A stretch of DNA of 64,000 nucleotides, taken from assembly GCA_015143295.1 (NCBI GenBank), contig CM026557.1, positions 23,655,760 through 23,719,759 on the forward strand, read 5' to 3'. The translations under genes were made by a program, and so were the position numbers. This document shows positions 10,781-22,528 of the stretch, piece after piece. Every line of letters starts with the position of its first letter. Position 1 is the first letter of the stretch. A model generated the notes under the pieces. That model was not told the DNA's origin. It did no database searches and saw only the letters and a program-made list of their open reading frames with translations. The DNA comes from Tetracentron sinense. Lineage: Eukaryota; Streptophyta; Magnoliopsida; Trochodendrales; Trochodendraceae.

Positions 10781-11922
10781 AAACCTAACTTGCAAGAGAA
10801 CAATCATCTCTTGACTTTTCCGAAGCTTCCCGCTTCAATACAAGAATCCACCGATTCTTGATTTCTCAATATAACATATTAGAAATTGGATTCAATCCAG
10901 AAATATGCTACTTAACTGAGCAGAAATGAACTTTGAAGCACTCTAGAAACCTCTCAAAGATAGGAATTGAATGACTCAAATAAGATTGGGGATTTCTAGG
11001 TTTTCTCAATAGATAATACGGTTAAGCTTGAGAACAATAAATGAGAGTTAATGATTTGATCAATGTTAGTTCAATAGTTATTTGTAGTTCATAGATGAAC
11101 TCAATTTATAGCTCTCAGATCATTCTAGCCGTTGGAGAAACATTTAATGCAAAAACTAGCCGTTACGGCATTTCAGTGTTTCCCACATGATTTCGTTGAC
11201 GGGATTGGGATGCCAATCTCAATTTGTCGCTGAATTAAGGACAAAGCTTGAAACAGCAGCTCTACGGCCAGTTTCGTCACCGAAATCACAAAGCCCTTGT
11301 AATTTCGTTAACAAGATCAGAGTGTTTTATCTGAAATCTCATCTTTTGAAGACCTTAATGATGAGAATGATTTTCAAGGTCTTTTAGCTTACCTTTAACA
11401 TGATTTTCATGATATCTTAGGGCCTTAGTGTAATATGTAAATTTATCTTAGGCTCCTATGGTCAATCTAGGTATTTGAGCATTCAACTTAACATGCTTTG
11501 AGGACTTCTTACATAAGTCCTAGACTCTCTCAAAAGTAAAAAATAAGACTCTTAAAGACTTCTTAAGAGTTGCTCTTTAACTTGATCTTGGATCTTCAGA
11601 TTTGTCTTTGACTTCATGATCTTCCAAGAGTTCTTCCTTTGGATTTTCCATTTTGGCTTCAAGTGAGTCTTGAGCTTCATGATCTTGAATTTGGCTTTTT
11701 GAGCTTTGACTTGGATTTGGTTGAAGATTTGCTTATTGTTGATCCATTTTGAGTACTTTAGATCATTTCCATTCTTCATGAGTTGAATGATGTGCTAATA
11801 CTTTTTTTCACTTAATTTTACACAAACTAAGTAGAGACATTAGTACCACAATGATCATTCCATTATTGTGTTATCATCAAAATTATTATGAGGTATCCAA
11901 GGTTGTAACCTTGAGGCTAACA
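10781..11922. mobile_element. Truncated copy of the 1151-2655 LTR family
   Basis: The sequence follows the 1151-2655 LTR in order: CAAGAGAACAATC...CTCTTG (compare 1498-1522), ACAAGAATCC...GATTCTTG, the TTCGTC palindrome zone (11190-11315, decayed), and the end TTGAGGCTAACA. The first third of the LTR is missing, so no target duplication can be checked. An 11552-11779 minus-strand open frame inside it looks non-genic. Confidence 0.7.
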
Positions 11923-14255
11923 GAAGGTTTAAGTGCTTGTCTTGATTTTCCAATCTAATCCGATTCTGGTTTGGTCGCAATAAGTTTGTGTTTTTTTTTT
12001 AGCTTAGTAAATTGTGGTTTCTTAGGGGGAGAAAATTAAGGTTTCAGAGTATGAGTTGATTTCCCTCTAATTGAACTTACCTTTGGCATTTGCTAAAACA
12101 CATACTTTGTACTTGCATCTCGGTTAGGGTTCTCTTTTTCCTTCCCAGTATTGGAGTGTGAGATCTAATGAGATAAATTGAGAAATTCAAATATGATACT
12201 TTGCTGGAAATATTCATTCTTATTTGTTTTGTTTAAGGTTCTTAATGTATAGCCTTTGATTTATTAACAGCACTTTGAGGTCGTTTCCATTCGTTTTGGG
12301 GAAGGGCATTAAACAAGGGACTATTGTATCCAACTGCTACAAAGGTAATTACAATTATTTCATAAAAATATGATTTGAAATAGTTCATCATGTTTTGTTT
12401 CATGGAAACATTTCCTCATGTGAGTCGAGCATAGTTTAGAGCAAAACTTATGCCTAACCTTGTTTTGATATTAAGATGTTGATGGTTCCACCATTTTAGG
12501 CTATATGAATGCCCATTTACGATTTCAAAGTATGTTTTGTGTACCATTACAGGTTAACATATGGATGGATGAAAAGTGGATGCTCAGTTGTTAAGAATAA
12601 ATGTGAATGGTTAACATATAAATGGATGAAAGAGTCAATGTTCAATTGTTAAGAATAAATGTGATGTAAAAAGGTACTGGAAGTTAATTGTGAGTTATCA
12701 ACGACTTGATGTAAATTCTTGTTATCCATAGTTTGTTTGTGACCTGAGGTTACAAGTCTTGAGATTTGAAGTCAATTACTCTTTTAATGTTCACCATCAT
12801 CATCCGAGCCTTAAGCTAATTATTTGGGTTGGCTACACTAATTCCATTATATTATTTCACTTTATTTTGGTTATTCCACTCTTCATGACTGATTGCTGAT
12901 ATTAAGAGTAGAGGATTGGTTTCAACAGTGCTTCTTGTTTTAGTTCAGACTTCGGCCGAGGCATGGTGGGTATTGTGTAGTATATTTCTTCCCCAGCTAG
13001 CATCTATCTCTATCTCTCAATAAAAAATAGTTGCACAGGGTTATTTAAAGAAATGTATTCTCAAATCATTTCTCTATATTCCTTCTATGTCCATGAAGGA
13101 AAAAACCTACCTCCCCCAATTTTCTAAGGCCATGCCAAAGCGTTGGATCTATCAGGATGATGGAACATAGCCGATCGCACCATCAAGTGATGCCAGCCAT
13201 CGGACCACCTTATCCTAAGGTCTTTGGTTGCAGTTGCTGTGGAATTTTCAAAATCCTGAGGAGCCATCGACCAAGATCGGGTCAGTGAAAATCATAGAAA
13301 TTTACACATTTTCTTTTCCAACAATTGTCGCTGATTTTCTCTTTTTTTGGTGGACTTGAACATGTTTGGCTCTTTAATCAAAGGGTTTACATCAAAAGAC
13401 ACTAACATTGCTCATATTGTGTTTGGCTTTGCAAGCACCATATTTAGGTAGGTACATAATGACTTCTTCCTCCTTTTTTTGTGCTCTCTAAATAAGTTAA
13501 TACTTGAAACTGTAATCTCTTGAGAGTTAATTGTGTTACTCCAATAATATGTTGTGTTTTTTTTTTTTTGAGTAAGTTGAGTGGGAATTTAGAATTTTTT
13601 TAATGGTATTTTTCTCTTGTTAGTATCATTTGATGTCATTTGGTATCTCTCAAATGTCATTTTTGTTGAGTAGATTCAAGTTGAGTGTTTATTAAAGATT
13701 TGAAATTAGTTTGAGCATATTTTGTAAACTTTATTTATTTATTTCTTTTAATTTTTTTGGTATTCACAACTCACAAGCAAGGCTTCACTAATTCTTTGTT
13801 CTTAGTACAGGTGTAGAAATACTGGCTTTTCCATGCAACTAGTTTTGTCATGATTAGGTACTACCCTAACCAATCCGAAAAAAATTAAAGACTTTTGATG
13901 AATGACACATAAGTGAGGGGTGGAGGAACAAGGTTACAGGAATTGATGTGCTCTATTTATTACTTCTATTATATTATATTTTTTTTCATGTACATCAAGT
14001 GTAATGCAGAGCTCCCGGCCCCCAATAAATTCTTCTAGAGCTGATTTTCCCAACTCTTGCCTCTTAATTCAGCTTAAGTTAGTTGCAATAAAGAAAAACT
14101 CTTTGCATTATGTATCTAACTTGGGAAATATGGTCTTGCTCTATGTTCTAGTTGGCGTTAGATGCTTGTTTTGTTACAAAACCTTCATATGGGAATTTTT
14201 ATAAATAATCTTCATTTATCATGGGATTATGGCACATTATTAAATCGAATAAAAA
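11923..14255. other. Non-coding stretch with a 57-bp tandem duplication
   Basis: No recognisable protein. The one clear repeat is GGTTAACATAT...AAGAATAAATGTGAA at 12552 and again at 12609 (period 57, ends near 12665). Simple T tracts occur near 11990, 13560 and 13980. Confidence 0.5.
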
Positions 14256-14319
14256 ATGGCGCACGTTCCTTACCGACTAGTTAAGATTGAAATATTAGAT
14301 ATTTCAATCTGGCCTCCAT

Positions 14320-14800
14320 TATGAACCTTTCGGTCAAATTGTCATGACCTCTCAAGCAGGATATGACATGCATCCATGGGCAACACATCACGCCAACTCT
14401 CATCTTCATACTTGTCAATGGAGGACTTCACTAAGCTGTTCACACTAGTTAGCACCTCACCACATTTCTTAAACAATTGAATATTGTAGGCATTGGGGTG
14501 CTTCTCACACTTCCAACATCATATTGTCTACCATTTCCTTAGCCATCGTATTTTCACAACTACTTGAGTCAATCAATATCATGCATATTTTGCCATAAGC
14601 GGTGTAGAAAGTATGCATGATGGTGTTATTTAGTCATTGATCATCATCTTGACTCTTATGGGCTGCTAAAACTCACCTCATGACAAGACTCTCGGCACCA
14701 CTACTCATGTAACATACTTCTTGATTGCTGTCAACATCGCTTTTAGTATTATAAACAACCATTTCTTTATTTATAACATTTTCATCAATCAAACTTAATC
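14320..14800 (-). pseudogene. Ty3/gypsy aspartic protease remnant
   Basis: The minus strand, in broken frames, gives ESLVMR.VL, then GKICMILIDSSSCENTMAKEMVD near 14545-14620. This fits the gypsy protease segment GKVCxxIIDSGSxxNxVSxxLV; the catalytic DSG is DSS here. Flanked on the right by a plus-strand gag remnant, so two different insertions abut. Confidence 0.65.
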
Positions 14801-14809
14801 GCGCTTAGG

Positions 14810-16200
14810 TGGGCTCCAACTTAAAGTGGTCGAGGTAGTGTGGTTTCGAGAGAATAAATATAAGATTCCTCATAAAGCATTAAAAGTTGTTTTGTTTCCA
14901 AGGAAAGTTATTTTGGGATGAAATTTGAAATTGCATGTGGGAGCTTCAAGCCTATGTTAGAGTGAGAGAGTTCTCTCATGGGTGAGTGAAGACAGTTCTC
15001 TCCAATTATCTATATTGTTGTCAACAAAGCTTTCATTTTTTCCGTCAATTTGTTCTTTATGTTGGTTATAATTGTGGGCTAGTTTTAATCGATAAACCAT
15101 CTTACATCGAGTGATATCAAAAGTTGATTTTTGGTGCCAATTCGAGTTGTGATGGCATGAGAAAGGGGAAATTGGGCTGGATGTGAAGCTCCCGTCAATG
15201 ATGTCTATCTATAAGGTAATGACAATCAAATGGAAACTTACAATGTAAGGAAGAGATCTTTCGTCAGCTACCAGCACAAGACGCAACAAGCAATCCGGGT
15301 GGTTTCTCCAACCAATTCCAGGCAGCCACTAGACATTTCAGAAGAGCTAAATGGAGATGTACAATTTGTTTAATCAAATTCAACTATTGCCCCTTCAATC
15401 CGGTTTAGTCCACACGAGTAATTGATCGTCTTTCTCATGCCTTAGAGAATGTTGATAAAATTGTATGAATAGATGTAATGAATTTGTTAGTAAGCTCAAC
15501 CCCGAGATCTATTGTGATTGGATTGCTTCTTTAGAAACTTGTTTTTTAATGGAAAGATATGATCGATAAAAGAAAGAGTGAGGTTTGTCGCCAAAAAACT
15601 CATAGTCAACGGTTTAGTTTGGTGACAATAATACCAACTAAGCCATGAACGGAGAGGAAATTGGCAAATTAAAACTTGGGCTGAGATGCAAGTGAAGCTT
15701 GATGATAAATTCTTGTCGATTGACTTTTCTCATGCTTTATACCAGAAGTTCCGTTATCTACAACAAAAGAATGATCAAAGTGTAACTTTGGTTACACCGA
15801 AGATCGTTCTACAAGTATATGAGTTAGGATAATTTGCAAGAGACCTTTAATCAATTAGTTGTGAGATACTTAGTGGGTTGAAGCAATCAATCCATGATGA
15901 GATCATTATCTATCACCAAAGTTGCCTAGAAGATGCCTATCAAATGGTCCAAAAAAGCTGAAGAGAAATTGAGGGGGGTATCTTTCAAAAGGTTAGAAAA
16001 AAAATTCACATGTTGGGATCTCCAAAGAAAAGAGGGATATTACATGGTCTACAGACCGCCCAAACTACCAGTTGATTGAGGACATAGGGAACATGTGCTT
16101 GCCTCATGTGACAAAGCATGTGGTAGTGGTCAATCTAAAGCTTTGCTTTAGATGTGGTGAAGAAGGATATTTTAGAGTAGAGTTCTGATTATAGGACCCC
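14810..16200 (+). pseudogene. Ty3/gypsy gag remnant with leader
   Basis: Leader at about 14810-15160 contains GTGATATCAAAAGTTG (15101-15116), a decayed primer-binding site. Gag follows in shifting frames: VRFVAKKL and LVW (15570-15625), QYQLSHERRGNWQIKTWAEM (15630-15690), KLDDKFLSIDFSHALYQKF (15693-15755), then LSGLKQSIHDEIIIYHQS and LEDAYQMVQKS (15870-15960). A decayed CCHC knuckle, CFRCGEEGYFRVEF, is at about 16143-16187 (His position is Tyr). No pol follows. Confidence 0.8.
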
Positions 16201-16477
16201 AAGGTCCTCTTCAAAGCTCACGTTGGGAAAGAGAAATAAAGTTAAAATAAAATAACAGTTTCATTGCCACATGTCAATTTGCGATTCGGTGGTCAGTTTG
16301 AAAGAGGACCTTGTGGTCCATTTTCCAATTTCCTTTAGCGTATGAGTGTCCTACAAAGAAGAATGAAACCCAATTAAATTTGATTGTTGAAAATGTTGGA
16401 GAGGAAAAAGAGGTTGTTTAAGGCATGAAGGTGATGATGATGACCATCAAGAAGCATGTTAATGCTTTATGGGAAAT
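16201..16477. other. Unassigned sequence after the gag remnant
   Basis: Two short related blocks, AGGTCCTCTTCAAAGCTCAC (16203) and the inverted GAGGACCTTGTGGTCC (16303), suggest a small fold-back insertion of about 110 bp. Otherwise nothing recognised. Confidence 0.35.
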
Positions 16478-16652
16478 GGAAGTGATTTAAAACTCCGGTA
16501 GTACCTACTATCGAGAGTTGGACCATCCGATTGAAAATCTAATGGCACCAATCATTAAGTGGTGCTCACCATTTAATACATGTGCTCCTTGGTGCCGTTA
16601 GATTTAGATTTTCAATCGGACAGCCCATAACTCTCGTTTTCAATCACTTTCC
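16478..16652. mobile_element. Fold-back MITE
   Basis: 175 bp with inverted arms. The ends are GGAAGTGATT (16478) and AATCACTTTCC (to 16652). Inner arms pair GAGAGTTGGACCATCCGATTG...ATCTAATGGCACCA with TGGTGCCGTTAGAT...CAATCGGACAGCCCATAACTCTC. Non-coding. Confidence 0.75.
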
Positions 16653-16943
16653 TATTGGAAATATTGTTTTTCTTTTCTTGAAATCACATTACCTCAATCA
16701 CGTTGACTTATAGCCTACTTTTTCAATGCTTCCCTCTCTACAATAGTTTGAGTAGTCCCACATGAAGACCAACCAAATCAATGGCATGGGTTGCATTAGC
16801 AAGGTCCTAAGGTGTCATAGGGTTAACTTAGATTATTGCCTATGCCTTAAATCAATTTTTTGTTTTTATTTTTTTTAAAAAAACACTGGTGGACCGCACA
16901 TGCATCGCACGCAAGAGAGAGGGAAGGGAATACGTGCAAGGAC

Positions 16944-17403
16944 AATGTTGTCAATAGTGGCAAATTTCATCACCGTTATAAGTACCATATTCTCATTATA
17001 ATAGTAGAAATAGAGAAGATATAAGTGCAATGATAACTTTATCATTCTCATTATAATATTGGCTAAGATAGAGAAATAAGTGTAAGGGTATCCATAAAAA
17101 ATGTAAGGGTAATTTTGTCAATAGCGACAACATTCAACCAATATTTTTAAGGGACCTATGCTCATTATAATAGTAAAAAATAGAGATTATGTAAGTGTAA
17201 AGATAATTTTGTCAATAATGATTATTATAGTAAAGATAGAGAAGATATAACTATAAGGGTAATTTTGTTTATAGTAATTAGAAGAGTAGAGATAAAGAAG
17301 ATATAAGTGTAAATGTAATTTTGTCATTCTCATTATAATAGTAGGAAAGATGAAGAAATAAGTTAATTTAAGGGTAATTTTGTCAATAGTGTCATTTTTT
17401 TAG
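16944..17403. repeat. Degenerate minisatellite, roughly 60-100-bp units
   Basis: Five to seven eroded units are made of the phrases CTCATTATAATAGTA, AAATAGAGAAGATATAAGTG and TAAGGGTAATTTTGTCAATAG in that order. Confidence 0.75.
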
Positions 17404-17719
17404 TGTAAGCACCATTTATATACGGTTAGTAGGTGAGATTGTTAGTAGGTTAGGCCGGGGGTCTAATGGAGGGCTTTCAACTGCCACTCCAACAACGGGA
17501 ATTGATCCCAACTCTACCCAAGTGGGGGTCATACACATTGCCAGTGAGACCAATGAATAGGTGTAATAGTGACAAAAGTCTTTCAACATTTTTAAGGACT
17601 TGTTATGGTCATAATAGTAGAGAAGAGATTCAAATGAGATTAGAAGAACATTTTAAAATATTAATTATATTTTCATATTTTAGAGGAATCTTTCAAAATT
17701 TTCAAAAATCCTCTAATTC

Positions 17720-18003
17720 CTCATCCTTTCAAGACACCACCCGTACGTGCCTTTGGTGCGGGCTTGTTGGGAGCTGCTCACTAAGCCATGAGAATGTAGA
17801 CTGTCACATACGTTTCACGAAGGGAACCAGGCTGCTAATTGGTTGGCCAATCATGGTCTACACGCTCCCATTGGCCTCACCATTTTTTATGACCCTATGG
17901 AGGGACTGAGGCCTTTTATGAGGAATGATGCAGTAGGAGTTGTTTTCACTGGATTTTCTTCAATGTAACTATGGGCTTTCCTCCCCATTAAACCAAAAAA
18001 AAG
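17720..18003 (+). pseudogene. LINE 3' end with RNase H C-terminus
   Basis: Plus-strand reading HEGNQAANWLANHGLHAP near 17818-17870, followed by LTIFYDPMEGLRPFMRN, matches the RNase H C-terminus of plant LINEs (REGNxxADxLAxxG). It ends with a tail TTAAACCAAAAAAAA near 17990-18003. Confidence 0.75.
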
Positions 18004-18060
18004 GGGAGCATCAACCCAAGGTTATTGATGACTTGTTTTTGGTGGAGTCATGGAGGGCGA

Positions 18061-18331
18061 GAACGGATTTGGTCTAACCCTCGCCAGACCAAAACCGTCT
18101 GGCCTCACTCACAGAGCCCTTTAATTGCCCTTTCAAATCTTGGTTAAGAAATTTTACTTCCCATGATTAATTTTTTTAATGTATTTTTCTAAAATCAAAG
18201 TTACATGGTTGAACCCTAAGGGTTAGTAAATCTTAACCAAAGTTAAGTAGTGTTATAAGGGACACGTGTCGACCTGTGGCATGAGGGCTAAACGGATTCA
18301 ATATGGTGAGGGCCAGACCAAATCCCATTCC
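18061..18331. mobile_element. Fold-back MITE (GGATTTGGTCT arms)
   Basis: The left end GGATTTGGTCTAACCCTCGCC (18067) pairs with GGTGAGGGCCAGACCAAATCC (18305-18326). Inner arms pair AATCTTGGTTAAG with CTTAACCAAAGTTAAG. About 270 bp, non-coding. The inner phrase AATCTTAACCA is shared with the element at 23217-23493. Confidence 0.65.
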
Positions 18332-18515
18332 ATAGAAGATACACAAGGGTGGGGCTTAATTAGGGTTTGAGGCTCAGTGATGTTGTCGCAATATCTATAC
18401 CCTTATAATAGAAAAGGCTAAATTTGTCATTCAATTTTTTCCCTAACATCTATTATATAAATTACACATATATCTTATTTAATTTTTTCTAAAATATCCC
18501 TATTATATTCATATA

Positions 18516-19286
18516 TTATATAAAGAATTAGTTTAGGGGTACTCGCTATTCTTACTCCCTATTTTTACACCTTATCTAAACCATTCTTTAAAAAAGTTTT
18601 ATTTTTTATTTTGGGTTAAATGGTAGAATTGTCATTGATAGTTACTGATTGTACATCATAACTAAGTCATTGACTTGTCTTGGAGCTAAACAAGAGGGAA
18701 AGATAGAGGGAGTCAGCGGCATGGCTAAGCGGTGTTGAGGGCTTGTTGAGCTAAATTGTAAGCTTTTGAGTTTGCATCTCGAGGAATAAACTTGAATTTA
18801 ATATCTGTAAAGCCCATCTTCAAGATCTTGATTTCATCTAACACAACTTGGATCTCCCAGTGCCTGTACATGGTAGTTCCCAAAAGATAGTCCATGATTT
18901 CTTTAGAGTCTGACTAGATTAAGACTCTGTCCCACTTGTTTTGGGCAGCCAATTGTATGACCAACTAAACTGCTTCCGCCTCAACTATTCGAACGGATAT
19001 CCCCTAGCAAGGGGTTTCAAGGAAGTAGTAAGAATGGCATCCCATATGGATCAAAGTTAACATCGACGACGCTGCTCTCCCGAGTGCAATAGGGCTGGTT
19101 CAGGTGCTATTGTTGAGAACTTAAATGACTCTTAATGTTTTTTTTTTTTTAAGAATGAGTTATTTGAAATTACTTATTTTTGTAAAAGATGTCACATCAG
19201 CAATATTTAGAGCTATGATCGTCTTTAAATAGTGACTTAGATAAGGTGTAAGAATAGGGAGTACCCCTATACTAACTCTTATATAA
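18516..19286. mobile_element. TIR element enclosing LINE RNase H sequence
   Basis: The arm TAGGGGTACTCGCTATTCTTA (18534) with CACCTTATCTAA (18579) is mirrored at 19238-19270 (TTAGATAAGGTGTAAGAATA, then GGGAGTACCCCTA). Similarity extends outward to TTATATAA on both sides. Inside, the minus strand (about 18690-19010) reads SDSKEIMDYLLGTTMYRHWEI and FIPRDANSKAYNLAQQAL, a LINE RNase H C-terminal part. The plus strand at 19045-19115 resembles an RNase H N-terminus (IKVNIDDAA). Either a truncated LINE landed in a MITE or the element captured LINE sequence. Confidence 0.6.
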
Positions 19287-19588
19287 ATTACACTTGCATC
19301 ATCTATTTTAAATTTCTTAAAATACCTTTAATCATCTCATTAAACTTTCCTCTAATACCTATATTATATTTCACTAGCAAAATGCACGTACGATCAATCT
19401 TAATGAATGCAAAAAATTAGACCAGATAACAAGCTTGAAAATCTTTAGCCCTACACCCTGGAAACAACAGACAATCATTAGATTTGCATGCAAACCTCAT
19501 AGAGAGAGAGAGAACTTTATATTGCGTTACATCATCCATTGTTTTCATATGTGGGTGGGAAGTATTGTCAAATTTAAACAATTTGAAC

Positions 19589-19831
19589 TAGGGGTGTATC
19601 CAAGCCGAGCAAGTTCAAAGGCTCGACTCGATCAAGTTGAGTTCAAGCTTGAATATTTGGCTCGATCAAGTCGAGCTGTTTTTCCGAGCTTGAAATGTGT
19701 TCAAGCCAAGCTCGAGCCAAGGCCTGTTTGATTCGTTCAACTCAACTCAAAGCTCTGCTCATTAAGGCTCAATTCAGCTCAAGCTTGGCCCAACTCAGCT
19801 CTCAGCTCAACTCAACACGAATATACCCGTA
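19589..19831. mobile_element. hAT-like element rich in GCTCAA/GAGCT words
   Basis: 243 bp. Left end TAGGGGTGTATCC; right end GAATATACCCGTA, whose reverse complement matches 10 of 13 bases. Flanks are ATTTGAAC (19581-19588) and TTTTGAAC (19832-19839), an 8-bp duplication with one mismatch. The interior is built from GCTCGA, GAGCTTGA and CTCAACTCAA words, as in the TAGGGGTGTAAA...GCTCGAGC elements common in plant genomes. Confidence 0.75.
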
Positions 19832-19839
19832 TTTTGAAC

Positions 19840-21119
19840 AGGTAGTAAAAAACAGAAGATTGATATATATAAACTTTCAATTCCCTTGATGAACACGGCT
19901 CAATTGAATTAAAAATTATTAATCACATCTCCAATAATAGTCATCGGTTTTGAATGAAGCCTGTATAAAACCCATAATGCGCATTCCCCATATAAAAAGT
20001 TCCATGTGAATTTGTTATTGAGTCTGAACATCTCTTAGCTTCCTTGATTTGAATCACATGATTTCCATAACACAGAACAATAGATTTCTCAAAATTGATG
20101 TCCTAGTTGCCCCTTCACCCTCATCATTACTATTACTTTCCCCCATCTTTCTCTTTTCCATACTAAAATATCTCTATTTAAAACATCACCAAATAAACAA
20201 ATGTATACCTTAGATAGCAAAGAAACAGAGACAAAAAACCCCCAAACCTTACCATATCTTCAAGCACTTTGACCCCGATTTGGATGGAAGTAAGTTCTTC
20301 CACTTTTATTTCTCAAAAGCACATAACGATTCCCAAACTAAGGAGATTTGGGTGGATGTATAGAGGAAGAGGAGAGAAGCGTATGTTGAGTGAAGTTTTT
20401 ACGATAGATGCGTATGTTGAGTGAAGTCTTTTACGATCGGGTGAGAAGAAGATGACTCTATAGATGTATTTGTTTTGATGGTGCATGTCACGCCCCTTCA
20501 ACTTTCCCTAACCCCGACTACAATCCCTCCTCCAGTAACTGGTAGCACCAATATTAAAGTGACATGTGTCCTTGCAAAATTTTTGATTCCTAAATTGTTG
20601 GAGACAAATAGTTGCATATGTTTTTAAACGATATAAAAGGACACATGTCCTCTAAAATTATTTACTTTCTAATTTGTATAAGATAAATAGTTGCATAGAA
20701 TTTTAAAACGATAGGGATGAATTTCAAATATTACTGAGACAAATAGTTACGAAGAGGTGTTCGGATTTCAAAAATTACTACCCATATCTTTTTATGCAAT
20801 AGAGCAAACCGTATCAACCAGAGAGTGGACACCCTCAACTTATAACTAGATTGATGAAATGATATGGATAAAAATAGACGTGGAATGAGTCTTTTATAAG
20901 TTGGGGAATGAGTTAATCTCACGTGTCTTTTTAAAGGAGAACAGTTCTCTTTTAAGATTAATTGACTTTTTTTATTATGACAAAAAAATCAAAATTTTTT
21001 TTCTTATTACTATTTAGTAAGGTATCTAAGATTATTAAAATAATTTCAAATCTATTAACTTTCCTCAACAATCTCCATTTTATTTTTAACCACTGTACAA
21101 CTCAAATTTCTAACACATT
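19840..21119. other. Intergenic sequence upstream of VPS36
   Basis: No coding homology recognised. GCGTATGTTGAGTGAAGT is duplicated at 20379 and 20410. ACATGTGTCC words recur at 20562 and 20641. A short palindrome AAAGGAGAACAGTTCTCTTTT lies at 20933-20953. Confidence 0.4.
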
Positions 21120-21215
21120 TTCTCTCTCCTATATCTCTCCTTTAACACACATGCATAGACCTATTAGGTCCCTCTCTCCCTCTTCCCTCTCTCTCTACTT
21201 TCCCTTTCAGGTGCA
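21120..21215. repeat. CT-rich microsatellite-like tract
   Basis: Imperfect TCTCTC/CCCTCTCT runs about 700-800 bp upstream of the VPS36 start codon. Confidence 0.6.
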
Positions 21216-21738
21216 TTGCATGTGCAGTCCACTAGTAGATAATAATTGAATAGAGAATTTCAATCATCGCTCCATCCCATTCTCTCTATAATAGTAAAAA
21301 CAATTTATTTCCACTTATTTTATTCTCATTCCTAAAATATTATTTCTAACTTTCATAATTTGTTTTTATTTATTTTCTATAACCTTATATTGTACAATAC
21401 TAAATGTTATTTTTTTTATTATATTCATCTATTAATTCTCTATTAACTTTTATAAAATATCACCCCGCCTCTTGAGTGAGTGGTAAGGGTCCTGAGTTGC
21501 AAGAGCTCCAATGCTGAAGCTAACATCTTTACCATCTGAAGCTAACATCTTACCATACACTGTACCAATGTGTACCAATGTAGTTAAATGATAACCGAAG
21601 CGCAAAAAAAAAAAAAAAACTTTTATAAAATATCTCTATATATAATCCATAATTTTTTTTACTTTATTTTATTTTAAAATACTTTTTTAATCTCATATAT
21701 AAACATTATTTTAGTGCAAATCCCTTGCATGGCAAATA

Positions 21739-21752
21739 ATTATATATATATT
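21739..21752 (+). promoter_or_regulatory. Possible TATA box of VPS36
   Basis: TTATATATATATTT lies about 160 bp upstream of the VPS36 ATG, followed by a local rise in GC content. Position and sequence are suitable, but AT-rich sequence is common here and the transcription start is unknown. Confidence 0.25.
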
Positions 21753-21882
21753 TTTAGCTTTTTTTGTTAAATTGGGACATCCATGTCGGTTAACTACTTA
21801 TTGCCTGGTCGTACATGTCGTTTACTTGTTCGCCCGCTAAAATCCCCGCGAAAAACAACCTCCATTTCCCGGACAAACACAA

Positions 21883-21894
21883 ATGACACCATAG
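21883..21894 (+). other. Minimal upstream ORF (three codons) in the VPS36 leader
   Basis: ATG ACA CCA TAG ends 16 bases before the VPS36 start codon. It would be translated only if transcription starts upstream of 21883. Confidence 0.4.
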
Positions 21895-21910
21895 TTTTTC
21901 TGGCTGTCTA

Positions 21911-22528
21911 ATGGCCGGAAAATGGCTCCCGGAGGCGCAACTCACCGGAAGCGGTCGGCCGATTCTCCAACCCGGCGAAGTGGAAAGCTCTCTTCTCTCC
22001 TCCGTCGATCTCGAATGCGAAGAGAACCCTAATTTCCCTCAATTCAAATCCGGAGTTTTGATCCTCACCACGCACCGGATTCTGTGGATTGACGAAACCA
22101 ATCACTCAGGATCTGTAGCTATCCCACTTGGTGCCGTCACTCACATTTTTTCGCTGAAGAAATCGATCAAGAACATGTTTGCTAGCCCTAGGATTCGATT
22201 TCAGGTCTCCGCTTCGGCTGATGGGAGAATCGAAGAAAAAGGACCGAGATCGACTGTGATCACGCTTGTTTTGAGAGGAAAATCGGATCCTGATTCGTTT
22301 TTGAGCCGGTTTTGGGAGGCTTGGAGATCGAGATCATGGGAGATTTTGAGTCCGGAGAGTTCAGGAAGTTCTGATTTGAGGGAGAAGGGATTTGGAGCAG
22401 TGGAGGGGTCAAGCGGAGTGAGAACGGCGATGGCGGGGGTTTCTGGAATACTGAGGAAGGAGCAGGAGATGTGGGAGAGTACGGATAAAAGCTTGCAGGA
22501 CGCTTTTCAGGACTTGAATGCTCTCATG
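21911..22528 (+). CDS. VPS36: VPS36 exon 1 (GLUE domain)
   Basis: 206 codons, phase 0. It opens [17 protein letters not shown] and carries the whole GLUE (PH-like) domain, then a Gly/Ser/Glu-rich linker and the start of the EAP30 domain (QDLNALM). The donor is CATG|GTATGTATG. The start is the first in-frame ATG of the GC-richer coding block; no upstream in-frame extension is seen. Confidence 0.93.

Noticed and set aside
12270-12345. Short open segment between AG and GT that could be an exon
   Set aside because: About 25 codons without homology; no neighbouring exon in a compatible frame.
21908-22105. Antisense open frame over VPS36 exon 1
   Set aside because: Shadow of the GC-richer VPS36 coding sequence on the other strand.
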